A DNA stretch of 42,565 bases from Phycisphaerae bacterium. GTDB taxonomy: Bacteria > Planctomycetota > Phycisphaerae > Tepidisphaerales > Tepidisphaeraceae. Made by a program: the position numbers and the translations under genes. The notes beneath the pieces are model-generated. The model was not told the origin of the DNA and made no database searches. It worked only from the letters and a program-made list of their open reading frames with translations. Shown piece by piece: positions 17,394 to 25,290 of the stretch (its first letter is position 1; the number at the start of each line of letters is the position of its first letter). The stretch spans positions 1 through 42,565 of the forward strand of contig BPJO01000024.1 in NCBI GenBank assembly GCA_026004655.1, in the 5' to 3' direction.

Positions 17394-18581
17394 ATGCGAG
17401 CGAGTCGGTTGTATCTAGACAATGCGGCCACGAGTTTCCCGAAACCCCCCGGGGTCACCCAAGCCATGGTCGATTATGCCCAAAACCTCGGTGCCAGCGC
17501 CGGGCGGGGAGCTTATGCTGAAGCAATCGAAACCGGTCGCAAAATCACCGAATGCCGACAGTTGCTGAATCAACTTTTTAACGGCCAGGATCCCAACCAC
17601 TTTGTCTTTACCCTCAATTGCTCGGATGCCCTGAATCTGGCCATCAAAGGCTTGATCGACCCGGCCGAAAAATCCCATGTCATTTGCACGGCAATCGACC
17701 ACAATAGTATCCTACGCCCGATCAATGCATTACAGGAACGCGGGTGGGTGCAAGCTACCGTCGTTCCGGTCGATCCACAAACGGGACTGGTCGATCCACA
17801 TGACATTCGAAAATCGATTCGTCGTAACACCTGCTTTATTGCGATTACCCACGGAAGCAATGTCACCGGAACGATTCAACCGATTCGTGCGATTGGTCAG
17901 ATTGCCCGAGAACACGCGATTCCCTTCATCGTCGATGCCGCGCAAAGTGCCGGACACATCCCATTGGACGTTCAGGCAGATCTGATCGACCTGCTGGCTG
18001 CCCCGGGGCACAAAGCCTTGATGGGACCGTTGGGGACAGGGTTTTTGTACATCCGTCCGGGTCTTGAAAAAATGCTTCGTCCTCTTCGAGAAGGTGGGAC
18101 CGGATCGGTCAGCGAGCACCCGGTTCAACCTCTGTTCATGCCCGACCGGTATGAACCGGGAAGCCACAACGCCATCGGTCTGATCGGATGGTCGGAAGGA
18201 CTCCGATGGTTGATCCGCAAAACAATTGCGGACATCCAGCGTCACGAGAAAGAGTTGATCCAAACATTTCTTGACGGGGTAAGCCACATCGAAGGATTGA
18301 GATATTTTGGTCCTCGAGGTGTTCGTAACCGGATCGGTGTCTTTTCTGTTCTTCTAGAAACATACGAACCGATCGAGCTTTCGAAGATTTTGGAAAACGA
18401 CTTTGGAATTTTGACCCGTCCGGGGCTTCATTGTGCTCCTCACATTCACGAAACCATCGGGACCGCCCGAACGGGTGGAACGACCCGATTCAGTTTCGGA
18501 CCTTTTGTTAGTCGAGAAGATATCCGGTACGCGACGGACGCCTTGGCCCGGATTGCGGAAACCCGATTAATCTCTCGATAA
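17394..18581 (+). CDS. Cysteine desulfurase family PLP enzyme (class V aminotransferase fold)
   Basis: A 395-residue PLP-dependent enzyme from the ATG at 17394; the frame is open from 17250, but the earlier part overlaps the tatC start region and is not conserved in character. Motifs: YLDNAATSFPKP at 7-18, His103 that stacks on PLP, Asp181 in VDAAQSAGH, the PLP Lys207 in APGHKALMGP, and Cys347 in RPGLHCAPH, which would carry the persulfide. GTARTGGTTRFSFGPF follows. This is the stand-alone SufS/CsdA-like cysteine desulfurase subfamily, which removes sulfur from cysteine or selenium from selenocysteine. No suf or isc genes adjoin it, so the sulfur acceptor is unknown. Confidence 0.9.
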   Translation: MRASRLYLDNAATSFPKPPGVTQAMVDYAQNLGASAGRGAYAEAIETGRKITECRQLLNQLFNGQDPNHFVFTLNCSDALNLAIKGLIDPAEKSHVICTAIDHNSILRPINALQERGWVQATVVPVDPQTGLVDPHDIRKSIRRNTCFIAITHGSNVTGTIQPIRAIGQIAREHAIPFIVDAAQSAGHIPLDVQADLIDLLAAPGHKALMGPLGTGFLYIRPGLEKMLRPLREGGTGSVSEHPVQPLFMPDRYEPGSHNAIGLIGWSEGLRWLIRKTIADIQRHEKELIQTFLDGVSHIEGLRYFGPRGVRNRIGVFSVLLETYEPIELSKILENDFGILTRPGLHCAPHIHETIGTARTGGTTRFSFGPFVSREDIRYATDALARIAETRLISR

Positions 18582-18751
18582 ATCAGTTGCTACTTTTTTA
18601 CTCAGAAAAGTTCGGACATGCCGTCTTTTTGTTCATTCTCCTTTCGTTTCATTTCCTTTGGCCGATTTGAAGGCTGAATAAACACTTTGTTTTGCCCAAC
18701 AAACAGGCGTTTAAAAAAAACATCAAAATATTTTCAGTGGCACGGATTTTG
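18582..18751. other. AT-rich intergenic stretch before the structured RNA region
   Basis: No gene is visible. The sequence has runs of T near 18595 and of A near 18713-18720, and TTTGTT/AACAAA could pair near 18690. It may hold the promoter for the downstream leader, but no convincing -35/-10 pair stands out. Confidence 0.35.
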
Positions 18752-18888
18752 CCGTAGTTTGTTGTCGTTACTACGGTGGTAACGATGGATGACTGAAAGT
18801 CATCCGAGACATCATGGAGCGCGGTTGGTTCCCACGGGCTGTGTCGTCCTGTCGGCGGTCGACAGGACGACACGGAAGCCCGGGGTGG
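18752..18888 (+). ncRNA. Candidate structured RNA leader upstream of the DUF2264 gene
   Basis: Several perfect hairpins stand in a row. CCGTAGT (18752-18758) pairs with ACTACGG (18770-18776). It competes with TCGTTAC (18765-18771) pairing with GTAACGA (18779-18785), so only one of these can form at a time. GGATGACT (18787-18794) closes a three-base GAA loop with AGTCATCC (18798-18805). GTGTCGTCCTGTCG (18841-18854) pairs over 14 bp with 18860-18873 and is extended by CGGGCT (18835-18840) with AGCCCG (18877-18882) across a three-base bulge. No T-run follows, so it is not an ordinary terminator. It matches no riboswitch class I could recall. The strand is inferred from the plus-strand gene that follows. 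Confidence 0.5.
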
Positions 18889-18900
18889 TCGTTAAAATCT

Positions 18901-18935
18901 ATGCCCTCAATTTGATCAAGATATGATTAGGGCAT
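18901..18935 (+). promoter_or_regulatory. Hairpin that would bury the start codon of the DUF2264 gene
   Basis: ATGCCCT at 18901-18907 is the exact reverse complement of AGGGCAT at 18929-18935, and the last two bases are the A and T of the start codon. The loop is 21 bases. Pairing would hide the initiation region, which fits translational control by the structured leader just upstream. Confidence 0.45.
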
Positions 18936-20076
18936 GGACCATCGAAAAAACTGGTTAACTCGACTCGATCGAATTGCCAAGCCCGTCTTCCAATCCTTGG
19001 CCGACAAACAACTGAAGCTCAAGATGCCCGTGGAACATCATCCCACGGTGTATGACCGTGGGAAATACGCTCATCTTGAGGCATTTGCCCGAACATTCGC
19101 GGGTCTGGCCCCCTGGTTGGAACTCGATCCAGCTCATCTTGATAACATCGAACAATCTCTTCATCAAACTTATCGCCAGAGGGCTGTTGAATGTCTCGGG
19201 GCGTCGTTGGACCCGAAGTCCCCTGATTACTGCAACTTTACAACAGGTGAACAACCACTGGTCGATACAGCGTTCTTGGCCCATGCCGTTGTCAGAGCCC
19301 CCGAATGGTTTCATTCCCTTGATCGTCCTCTGACCGATCACTTGATCCAAGCCCTCCGGTTAACCCGACGAATCAAACCTTTTTTCAATAATTGGTTGTT
19401 ATTTTCAGCCATGATCGAGGTGGGGCTATTCATTCTGACCGGCGAATGTGATCCGATGCGGATTGATTACGCTTTACGACAACACGAGCAGTGGTACAAG
19501 GGAGACGGTGTTTATGGCGACGGTCCTTCCTATCAAGCCGATTTTTACAATAGCTTTGTTATACAACCGATGCTAGTCGATATCCTCAGGACAGTCCGTC
19601 ACCTAGATACAGGATGGGAAAAAATGTTCGATCCCGTCATACAGCGTGCAAAACGCTATGCGGAAATCCAAGAACGAATGATCTTACCCGATGGATCGTA
19701 TCCCCCTCTCGGAAGATCCATCACTTATCGATGTGGCGCGTTTCAGCATCTAGCACATATAGCGTTGCTTAAGGCATTGCCTGAAAATCTTCATCCCGCT
19801 CAAGTTCGTTGTGCCCTAAGTGCTTGTATTGCACGAACTTTGGATGCACCTGAAACATTTGATGATCAAGGTTGGTTGCGAATCGGGTTATGCGGTCACC
19901 AACCTTCTCTAGGCGAACAATATATCTCCACAGGAAGCCTCTACTTATGTAGCACTGCTTTTCTTCCTTTGGGATTACCACCTCAAGACCCTTTTTGGAT
20001 CGATCCCGACTTGCCTTTCAGCAGTCAAAAAGCATGGAACGGGACCGATTTACAAGCCGATCATGGCATTCCCTGA
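18934..20076 (+). CDS. DUF2264 family protein (possible glycoside hydrolase)
   Basis: A 380-residue cytoplasmic protein with no signal peptide. It resembles the DUF2264 family, an alpha/alpha-toroid fold: FNNWLLFSAMIEVGLF at about 150-165, WYKGDGVYGDGPSYQADFYN at about 187-206 followed by SFVIQPMLVDIL, and the PDGSYPPLGRSITYR segment at about 248-264. The GDG-YGDG-DFYN cluster is the best-conserved part. Some DUF2264 relatives are, as I recall, placed among uronidase-type glycoside hydrolases, so a role in polysaccharide use is possible but not shown. No good ribosome site precedes the ATG, and the start is overlapped by an inverted repeat. A BLUF gene follows on the same strand. Confidence 0.75.
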   Translation: MDHRKNWLTRLDRIAKPVFQSLADKQLKLKMPVEHHPTVYDRGKYAHLEAFARTFAGLAPWLELDPAHLDNIEQSLHQTYRQRAVECLGASLDPKSPDYCNFTTGEQPLVDTAFLAHAVVRAPEWFHSLDRPLTDHLIQALRLTRRIKPFFNNWLLFSAMIEVGLFILTGECDPMRIDYALRQHEQWYKGDGVYGDGPSYQADFYNSFVIQPMLVDILRTVRHLDTGWEKMFDPVIQRAKRYAEIQERMILPDGSYPPLGRSITYRCGAFQHLAHIALLKALPENLHPAQVRCALSACIARTLDAPETFDDQGWLRIGLCGHQPSLGEQYISTGSLYLCSTAFLPLGLPPQDPFWIDPDLPFSSQKAWNGTDLQADHGIP

Positions 20077-20116
20077 ATCAACCCGTGGAATCAGAAAATT
20101 CATTTTATTTTAATAT

Positions 20117-20680
20117 ATGGATGAAAACGAATGTGTGTTAGGATTTGAATGGCCAATTTGGAAAATCATGTCGAGTCTTACAGTAGCGCCCTCTACCGAA
20201 AATGTCCCTAATCACCCTTCTTTGGTTCAACTGACTTATGTCAGCACCCGCGTAGCTCATCTTCAAGACGATGACATCATAGAAATGGTCATTAAAGCCA
20301 ATTATGCCAATCGTCGGGATGATATCACGGGGTGCCTCTGGTTCGGTCCTAGACGGTTTTTTCAGGTTTTGGAAGGTCCACAGGATAAAATAAATCGCTT
20401 GTATAGAAAAATTCGATCAGACACCCGTCATTATGGGTTTAAACTTATCAGTTACAGCACCATCGAAGAACGCCAATTTTCTCGTTGGAGTTTGGCCCAT
20501 GTGGCTCATCAGGAAGATCAAGTGATCGAGCAATTGATCCTGGACTACACCGGTTCCGATTCTCATCCAGTGTCTGAACAATCCACTAGCGTCTCAGAGA
20601 AGAACCTGCTTCAACGGATCATAGACCGACTCCGAGAGACGTTGTTGAAACAGGCAGACTCGTCTGCAACGAGTGATTAA
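20117..20680 (+). CDS. BLUF domain blue-light sensor
   Basis: A 187-residue FAD-binding photoreceptor. Residues 36-130 form one BLUF domain. Tyr41 (LVQLTYVS), Asn65 (ANYANRRDDITG), Gln83 (RFFQVLEGP) and Trp124 (FSRWSLAHV) have exactly the spacing of Tyr21, Asn45, Gln63 and Trp104 in AppA, so the flavin photocycle residues are complete; the AppA Met106 position is Leu. The roughly 55 residues after the domain are polar and helical with no output domain, so it is a short BLUF type that acts through a partner protein. An ATG at 20168 gives a 170-residue form and is an equally good start. The gene lies 40 bases after the DUF2264 gene on the same strand. Its stop overlaps that of the convergent oxidoreductase gene. 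Confidence 0.88.
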   Translation: MDENECVLGFEWPIWKIMSSLTVAPSTENVPNHPSLVQLTYVSTRVAHLQDDDIIEMVIKANYANRRDDITGCLWFGPRRFFQVLEGPQDKINRLYRKIRSDTRHYGFKLISYSTIEERQFSRWSLAHVAHQEDQVIEQLILDYTGSDSHPVSEQSTSVSEKNLLQRIIDRLRETLLKQADSSATSD

Positions 20681-21786
20681 AGGCGGACTTCTTTACCTGT
20701 TCGGGCGCTTTCGTAAATTGCTAGAATGATCTCAACCGGTTTTCGTCCCTCGACACCGTGAATGAGAGGTAGACTGTCGGTCTGGATGGCGCGAATAAAA
20801 TCGCGTAGCTGTTCTCGGTGAGCGTCTCCCCAGATGGTACCGGGATCCTGCTGAGAAACTGCCCCGAGTCGTCGAGCGGTCTCGTCCTTGACGCTTGCCG
20901 TTCCTCCCATGGCGACACTCACGGCGTGTTGGCTGGCACCTTCGGCCGTCACTTCCGTCCCGTTTTTCAGACGAAACATCTTCAGACGATCCCCCTCGAT
21001 GATGGCAGAACCTTCGGTCCCGTACAGATCCAACCGGGCGGGTTGACCGTTATAGGCTGCGGTCGTGGCCAGCAAGTTACCGATAGCCCCGTTCTTGAAC
21101 CGAAGGGTTGCTACAGCGACATCTTCTACTTCGATCCGATCATGCCCGGCAGTTGCGCAACGGGCAAAGACCGATTCGACGGGACCTGCCAACCACTGCA
21201 TCAGGTCGACGGTATGAACGCCTTGGTTCATCAGTGCCCCGCCACCATCCCATCGATAGGTCCCCCGCCAATCCCCCGAATCGTAATACTGTTGAGTTCG
21301 CCACCATTTGACCGACATATCGACCAGAATCAATTTTCCTAACTGACCCGAATCGATGGAGTTTTTCACAAAGATGCTGGCATGATCCCACCGGTGCTGG
21401 CTTATGATCGCGAGTTTACGACCGGTTTTTCTCTCGGACTCGATCATACGATCACACGCTTCGAGCGTGACGTCCATGGGCTTTTCGACCACCACATGCT
21501 TTCCTGACTGCATGGCTTGGACGGCTTGCTGGGCGTGCATGCCAGAAGGAGTGGCAAAGATGACCGCATCGATCGTGGGATCTTGAATCAGTTGGTGGTC
21601 GGAAGAATAGATTTTTCCCACACCAAACTTTTCAGCCATCGTGCGGGCACGTTCCGGGACCGTATCCGCCACGGCCACGAGTTGTGCCTCTTCCAACTGT
21701 TTCAGAGCCCCTGCGTGAGTTGGACCGATCGCTCCACATCCGACAATACCGAAACGCACCGGTTTCAATGCAAAATTTCCTCGCAA
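20677..21786 (-). CDS. Gfo/Idh/MocA family NAD(P)-dependent oxidoreductase
   Basis: A 369-residue sugar or inositol dehydrogenase-like protein. The N-terminal Rossmann domain has FGIVGCGAIGPTHAGAL near 12-28 and the EKPMDVTLEACD motif near 100, where Lys and Pro shape the active site. The C-terminal alpha/beta domain includes the GDWRGTYRWDGGGALMNQGVHTVDLMQWLAG region with the catalytic-area His. Substrate is not readable. It lies downstream of fliA on the same strand but beyond a terminator, so it probably has its own promoter. The stop codon overlaps the convergent BLUF stop. Confidence 0.92.
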   Translation of the reverse strand: MRGNFALKPVRFGIVGCGAIGPTHAGALKQLEEAQLVAVADTVPERARTMAEKFGVGKIYSSDHQLIQDPTIDAVIFATPSGMHAQQAVQAMQSGKHVVVEKPMDVTLEACDRMIESERKTGRKLAIISQHRWDHASIFVKNSIDSGQLGKLILVDMSVKWWRTQQYYDSGDWRGTYRWDGGGALMNQGVHTVDLMQWLAGPVESVFARCATAGHDRIEVEDVAVATLRFKNGAIGNLLATTAAYNGQPARLDLYGTEGSAIIEGDRLKMFRLKNGTEVTAEGASQHAVSVAMGGTASVKDETARRLGAVSQQDPGTIWGDAHREQLRDFIRAIQTDSLPLIHGVEGRKPVEIILAIYESARTGKEVRL

Positions 21787-21833
21787 AATGAATCGGACAG
21801 TTTACACGTTTTGTTAATTTCGTCGAGGGGAAT

Positions 21834-21855
21834 AAAAAAGCCCGGTTAACCTGGG
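21834..21855 (-). terminator. Terminator of the fliA-containing flagellar operon
   Basis: Read on the minus strand, CCCAGG, a TTAA loop and CCGGG form a short GC stem with one bulged A, followed by C and six T residues (A-run 21834-21839 on the plus strand). It lies about 27 bases past the fliA stop. Confidence 0.6.
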
Positions 21856-21881
21856 TAGATATGCTTTTTTGAGATGATCCA

Positions 21882-22751
21882 TTAACCCACGGCAACCTGT
21901 TGGAGTTCGCGTTTTCGATCGGCCATTTGTGCACGCAATCTGGCGATGATACTTGAGTGCATCTGGCTGACGCGCGACTCTGACAAATCGAGGGTCGCAC
22001 CGATTTCCTTCATCGTCATCTCTTCGAAGTAGTACAGAATGATGATCAGTCGTTCTGCCCGGGAAAGTCCGCGGGTCATCATGTCCTTGAGGTCTTTTCG
22101 CTGGATTTCCCGGATCGGATCCACGCTGCGTTTGTCTTCGACAACATCTATTTCCCGCACATCTTTATTCGAGTCGGTTTCGAACCATTTACGGGAAAGA
22201 GAAACCACCCCGACGGCATTGGCGTCTTTCTGGATTTTTTCGAACTCCGACATCGGGATGTTCATTCTCTCGGCGATTTCGGTGCTGGTAGGTTTACGCC
22301 CGAGTTCGACCTCCAACTGTTTGGTGATCGACTCCATTTTGTGAGCCCGAGAACGAACCAACCGGGGAACCCAGTCCATTGCCCGCAGCTCATCCAGGAT
22401 GGCTCCACGGATTCGGGGTGCACAGTAAGTTTCGAACTTAACCCCCCGTTCCAGATCGAAAGCTTCGATCGCGTCTTTCAGCCCGAAAATACCCGACGAC
22501 ATCAGGTCGTCTAATTCCACTTCATCGGGCAGTTTCTGGTGGATGCGCTCGGCGTTGTATCGGACCAGATGGAGGTAATGCTCCATGAGGATATTGCGTA
22601 GCTGTTCATACGTTGATTTGACTTTCGCAAACTCTGCCGAAGGGGTTTTCGGGTCGGTTTCTCTTGCTTCCATGGTTTGATAACGAACGCGGATCTCTTT
22701 GTACTCGGTCCAGACTTCTTTAATGTCCCGTTTTGAGATAGTGCGTGTCAT
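21882..22751 (-). CDS. fliA: Flagellar RNA polymerase sigma factor FliA (sigma-28 type)
   Basis: A 289-residue sigma factor from the ATG at 22751, which is preceded by GGGAG with good spacing; the frame is open to 22820. Region 2 begins near 53 (ILMEHYLHLVRYNAERI) and includes VELDDLMSSGIFGLKDAIEAFD and FETYCAPRIRGAILDELRAMDWVPR, the FliA/WhiG signature. Region 3 follows (LGRKPTSTEIAERMNI), and region 4 ends with LIIILYYFEEMTMKEIGATLDLSESRVSQ. The first 50 residues are an extra N-terminal extension. FliA directs late flagellar and chemotaxis genes in most flagellated bacteria. It is last in the flagellar set and is followed by a terminator. No anti-sigma factor FlgM is seen nearby. Confidence 0.94.
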   Translation of the reverse strand: MTRTISKRDIKEVWTEYKEIRVRYQTMEARETDPKTPSAEFAKVKSTYEQLRNILMEHYLHLVRYNAERIHQKLPDEVELDDLMSSGIFGLKDAIEAFDLERGVKFETYCAPRIRGAILDELRAMDWVPRLVRSRAHKMESITKQLEVELGRKPTSTEIAERMNIPMSEFEKIQKDANAVGVVSLSRKWFETDSNKDVREIDVVEDKRSVDPIREIQRKDLKDMMTRGLSRAERLIIILYYFEEMTMKEIGATLDLSESRVSQMHSSIIARLRAQMADRKRELQQVAVG

Positions 22752-22891
22752 ACGAGCTCCCGTTCCATGGGCCGGTTCCGATTTTCCTGTTCGGTGATTC
22801 AAGCTTCCGTGCCTGCTCATCCGATGTAACTACAAGACGTGGGGCGTCACCTTTCCCTGATACAACCCGACACCTGACCGGCCATTTCGAT

Positions 22892-23131
22892 TTATCGGCC
22901 AGATACGGGTGTCTCATTTGATGTTTTTTCCGATTTTTCCGTCTGTTCCAGATTTTCCTTCAACATTTTGTCGACCATACCACCAAGGATAAGGCCTACT
23001 CCGAACGTGACCACAAGACCTAGTAGTGCCCGTCCGACAACCGTGGTGAAAGGATTTTCAGCACGAAGGCCTTCGATCAGGCACATCGCAAAGACCACGA
23101 GCGAGAAACTGGCTGCGAGTCGACGAATCAT
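22892..23131 (-). CDS. Small membrane protein in the flagellar operon, unknown function
   Basis: A 79-residue protein with one hydrophobic segment at about 5-24 and another at about 34-55 (ALLGLVVTFGVGLILGGMV), then a charged Lys/Glu-rich tail. It lies between flhG and fliA, 49 bases after flhG, in the same direction, so it is probably co-transcribed with the flagellar regulators. I do not recognise a family. Confidence 0.65.
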   Translation of the reverse strand: MIRRLAASFSLVVFAMCLIEGLRAENPFTTVVGRALLGLVVTFGVGLILGGMVDKMLKENLEQTEKSEKTSNETPVSGR

Positions 23132-23180
23132 TGACCTGTCCGATTGAGGGTTTTTGTTCCGATAACCACCGTTCTCATGA

Positions 23181-24041
23181 CTAAATTCTCAACCAACGAC
23201 TCATCCGATGAAAAAAACCGCCTGGTTGGGGCTTGAGCATTCTTTCAGGCTGTAACCGGGTGACTAGTTGAGAAATGCAGACACTCGCGGGGGTTTTCGG
23301 GAAAGCCATCACAAACGGGCTCCGACGACGCACCGCCAACGCCACATTTTCATCCGTAAAAATACAACCGGCGTCATAAATCCCGATCCCCAGGAATTGA
23401 CGGGCCACCTTGCTGATCCGTTCATACACCGCTCGACCTTCGGCAGCAGACCGGACCTGATTCACCACCAGGCTCATTTGTCTTTCCTGACCGTCCCGGA
23501 TCATCACTTTAGCAACCGCATACGCGTCCGTGATGGCAGTGGGTTCCGGTGTGGTCACGATCAGGACATGATCCGCAGCCCGGGTAAAACACAGGACATT
23601 GGCATTAATCCCTGCCCCGGTATCAATGATCAGGACATCAAACATCGATTCCAATTCGGTCAGAGAATCCAAAATCCGTTGACGATCCTGGTCCGTCAGA
23701 TCGGCCATTTTTGCCAGACCCGAAGCCCCACCGATCAGGTGAAAACCGCCCGGGGCCTGAATCATCACCTCCTGAAGAGTCCGTTTCCGCGTGATCAAAT
23801 GAGATAAGTTCCATTTCAGATCGACATTGCACAACACGTCGGCGTTGGCCAACCCCAGATCGGCATCCAAAAGTGCAACTTGTTTTCCTGACTGCGCCAT
23901 CCGGATCGCGAGATTGACGGCGATATTGCTTTTGCCGACACCTCCTTTTCCGCTGGTGACCGCGATCACACGAGCACGCCGGGCCGACTGTGCGAGCGTA
24001 CGGAGTGAAGTAGCCTGATCCACGAATGCCGCTGTCATCAT
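23181..24041 (-). CDS. flhG: Flagellar number regulator FlhG (MinD/ParA-type ATPase)
   Basis: A 286-residue ATPase. The deviant Walker A motif is KGGVGKS at 32-38 inside VIAVTSGKGGVGKSNIAVNLA; the switch regions are LLDADLGLANADVLC and LIIDTGAGI. The C-terminus, FHRMSRWLRI, is a likely amphipathic membrane helix. In other bacteria FlhG (also called FleN or YlxH) restrains flagellar number, partly by stimulating the GTPase FlhF. Its ATG overlaps the flhF stop by four bases (ATGA), so the two are translationally coupled. Confidence 0.93.
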   Translation of the reverse strand: MMTAAFVDQATSLRTLAQSARRARVIAVTSGKGGVGKSNIAVNLAIRMAQSGKQVALLDADLGLANADVLCNVDLKWNLSHLITRKRTLQEVMIQAPGGFHLIGGASGLAKMADLTDQDRQRILDSLTELESMFDVLIIDTGAGINANVLCFTRAADHVLIVTTPEPTAITDAYAVAKVMIRDGQERQMSLVVNQVRSAAEGRAVYERISKVARQFLGIGIYDAGCIFTDENVALAVRRRSPFVMAFPKTPASVCISQLVTRLQPERMLKPQPGGFFHRMSRWLRI

Positions 24042-25228
24042 GATGTCCAGTCCCCCAAAATCATCCGGGCAAGCTTTTTCCCGTGACCGACTTCGATGTC
24101 GTTGGGAACTTCCTGACCCGTCGTTATGTACGCAAGACCCTTGTTGACCCTTCGGACCACATTCAAAACCACACCCAACTGGGCCGCTTCATCCAGCTTG
24201 GTGAAAATCAGCTTGTCTACCCTCACTTCGCTAAACTTTTCCATCGCCAGATTCACGCAACTTTCCGAAGCCGTCGTCGACAGCACCAGGTGCACCTCGT
24301 CCGGTCCGGCCAGTTCCAGAAAGCGTTTCAATTCGTTCAATTTCATCGTATCGTTAGGACTCCGACCGGCCGTGTCGATTAGAATGAACTCACAGTCATT
24401 CATCGAAGCGATCACGGAAGGCATTTCCTCGGGAGTGGCAACAATCCGCAACGGGGCGCCTAGAATGTCGGCGTACTTTTTCAACTGATCGATTGCAGCG
24501 ATCCGGAACGTATCGATCGTGATCAGACCGACCTTGCGTTTTTCACGCAATTTCAGGTTGGCTGCCAATTTGGCGATGGTGGTCGTTTTGCCGACCCCCG
24601 TCGGACCGATCAATGCCACGACATGGGGACCGACCAGTTTGGTCCTTTGGATGGGGCCGGCTGGGGGAATCAGTTTTTCGATCTGCTCTGCCAATTTTTC
24701 GCGTACCAACTTGGTATCGGCCAGCAGTTCAGGACGGAGCTGTTTTTGCAGTGTTCGGGTGATTTCCAACGCCAGTTCGTCAGCGACCAGATTCTCGACC
24801 AGTTTCAGATACTGATCAAACAGTTCCTCGGGAACCCCGGGGGTCTTGGTATGTCGAACCTCTGAAACCAGGTCCTTGACCATCGACTTCAACAGCGTGA
24901 CTTCCTGGGTCAGCCCCAAAAGTGCTGCGTTTTGTACGCCGGGAGTCTGCATCAAGGATTGGGCGTTGGAACGAACTGAAGAAGACGAAACCGCGGGTGA
25001 AGAGCGGTTTTGAGGTACGGGACGTTCGGGAGTGGAACGATTCACCGGAGTACGAACGTTAATTCCCTTTCCGGCGGTGATCTCGTACAACTCGACCCGT
25101 TTTAATCCAAGCCAACGACGGTGCTGAACCGTTCTGGTATGAAGAATCACAGCATCGGCGCCCAGCGCGCTTTTCACACGCGCCATTGCTTCTGCCATGC
25201 TCGAACCTTGGAATGTCTGGAGCTGCAT
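24038..25228 (-). CDS. flhF: Flagellar biosynthesis GTPase FlhF (SRP-type)
   Basis: A 396-residue SRP-type GTPase. An N-terminal basic and Ser/Pro-rich B domain (about 1-105) leads to a helical N domain (about 105-195), then the G domain with P-loop IGPTGVGKTTT at 207-217, VGLITIDTFRIAAIDQLKKY, ILIDTAGRSPND and the LIFTKLDEAAQLG motif for guanine recognition. FlhF marks the site of flagellum assembly at the cell pole. GAGAGG precedes the ATG. It follows flhA by 62 bases and overlaps flhG. Confidence 0.95.
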   Translation of the reverse strand: MQLQTFQGSSMAEAMARVKSALGADAVILHTRTVQHRRWLGLKRVELYEITAGKGINVRTPVNRSTPERPVPQNRSSPAVSSSSVRSNAQSLMQTPGVQNAALLGLTQEVTLLKSMVKDLVSEVRHTKTPGVPEELFDQYLKLVENLVADELALEITRTLQKQLRPELLADTKLVREKLAEQIEKLIPPAGPIQRTKLVGPHVVALIGPTGVGKTTTIAKLAANLKLREKRKVGLITIDTFRIAAIDQLKKYADILGAPLRIVATPEEMPSVIASMNDCEFILIDTAGRSPNDTMKLNELKRFLELAGPDEVHLVLSTTASESCVNLAMEKFSEVRVDKLIFTKLDEAAQLGVVLNVVRRVNKGLAYITTGQEVPNDIEVGHGKKLARMILGDWTS

Positions 25229-25290
25229 CCGTGCCTCTCAAGACGGTTGAAAACTGAAATGACTCTGTTGCGTACGACGTGACATCCGTG

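Noticed and set aside
18841..18873. 14-bp hairpin as terminator of the cysteine desulfurase gene
   Set aside because: It is 260 bases past the stop and no T-run follows on either strand.
18752..18888. Known riboswitch, RNase P RNA, 6S RNA, tmRNA or SRP RNA
   Set aside because: The conserved core sequences I remember for these classes (for example cobalamin, TPP, SAM, c-di-GMP, fluoride, RNase P) are not present.
20818..21342. 174-residue plus-strand open frame
   Set aside because: Antisense to the Gfo/Idh/MocA gene, with no own ribosome site or domain.
23268..23807. 179-residue plus-strand open frame
   Set aside because: Antisense to flhG; composition is His/Arg-rich as expected for a shadow of this coding strand.
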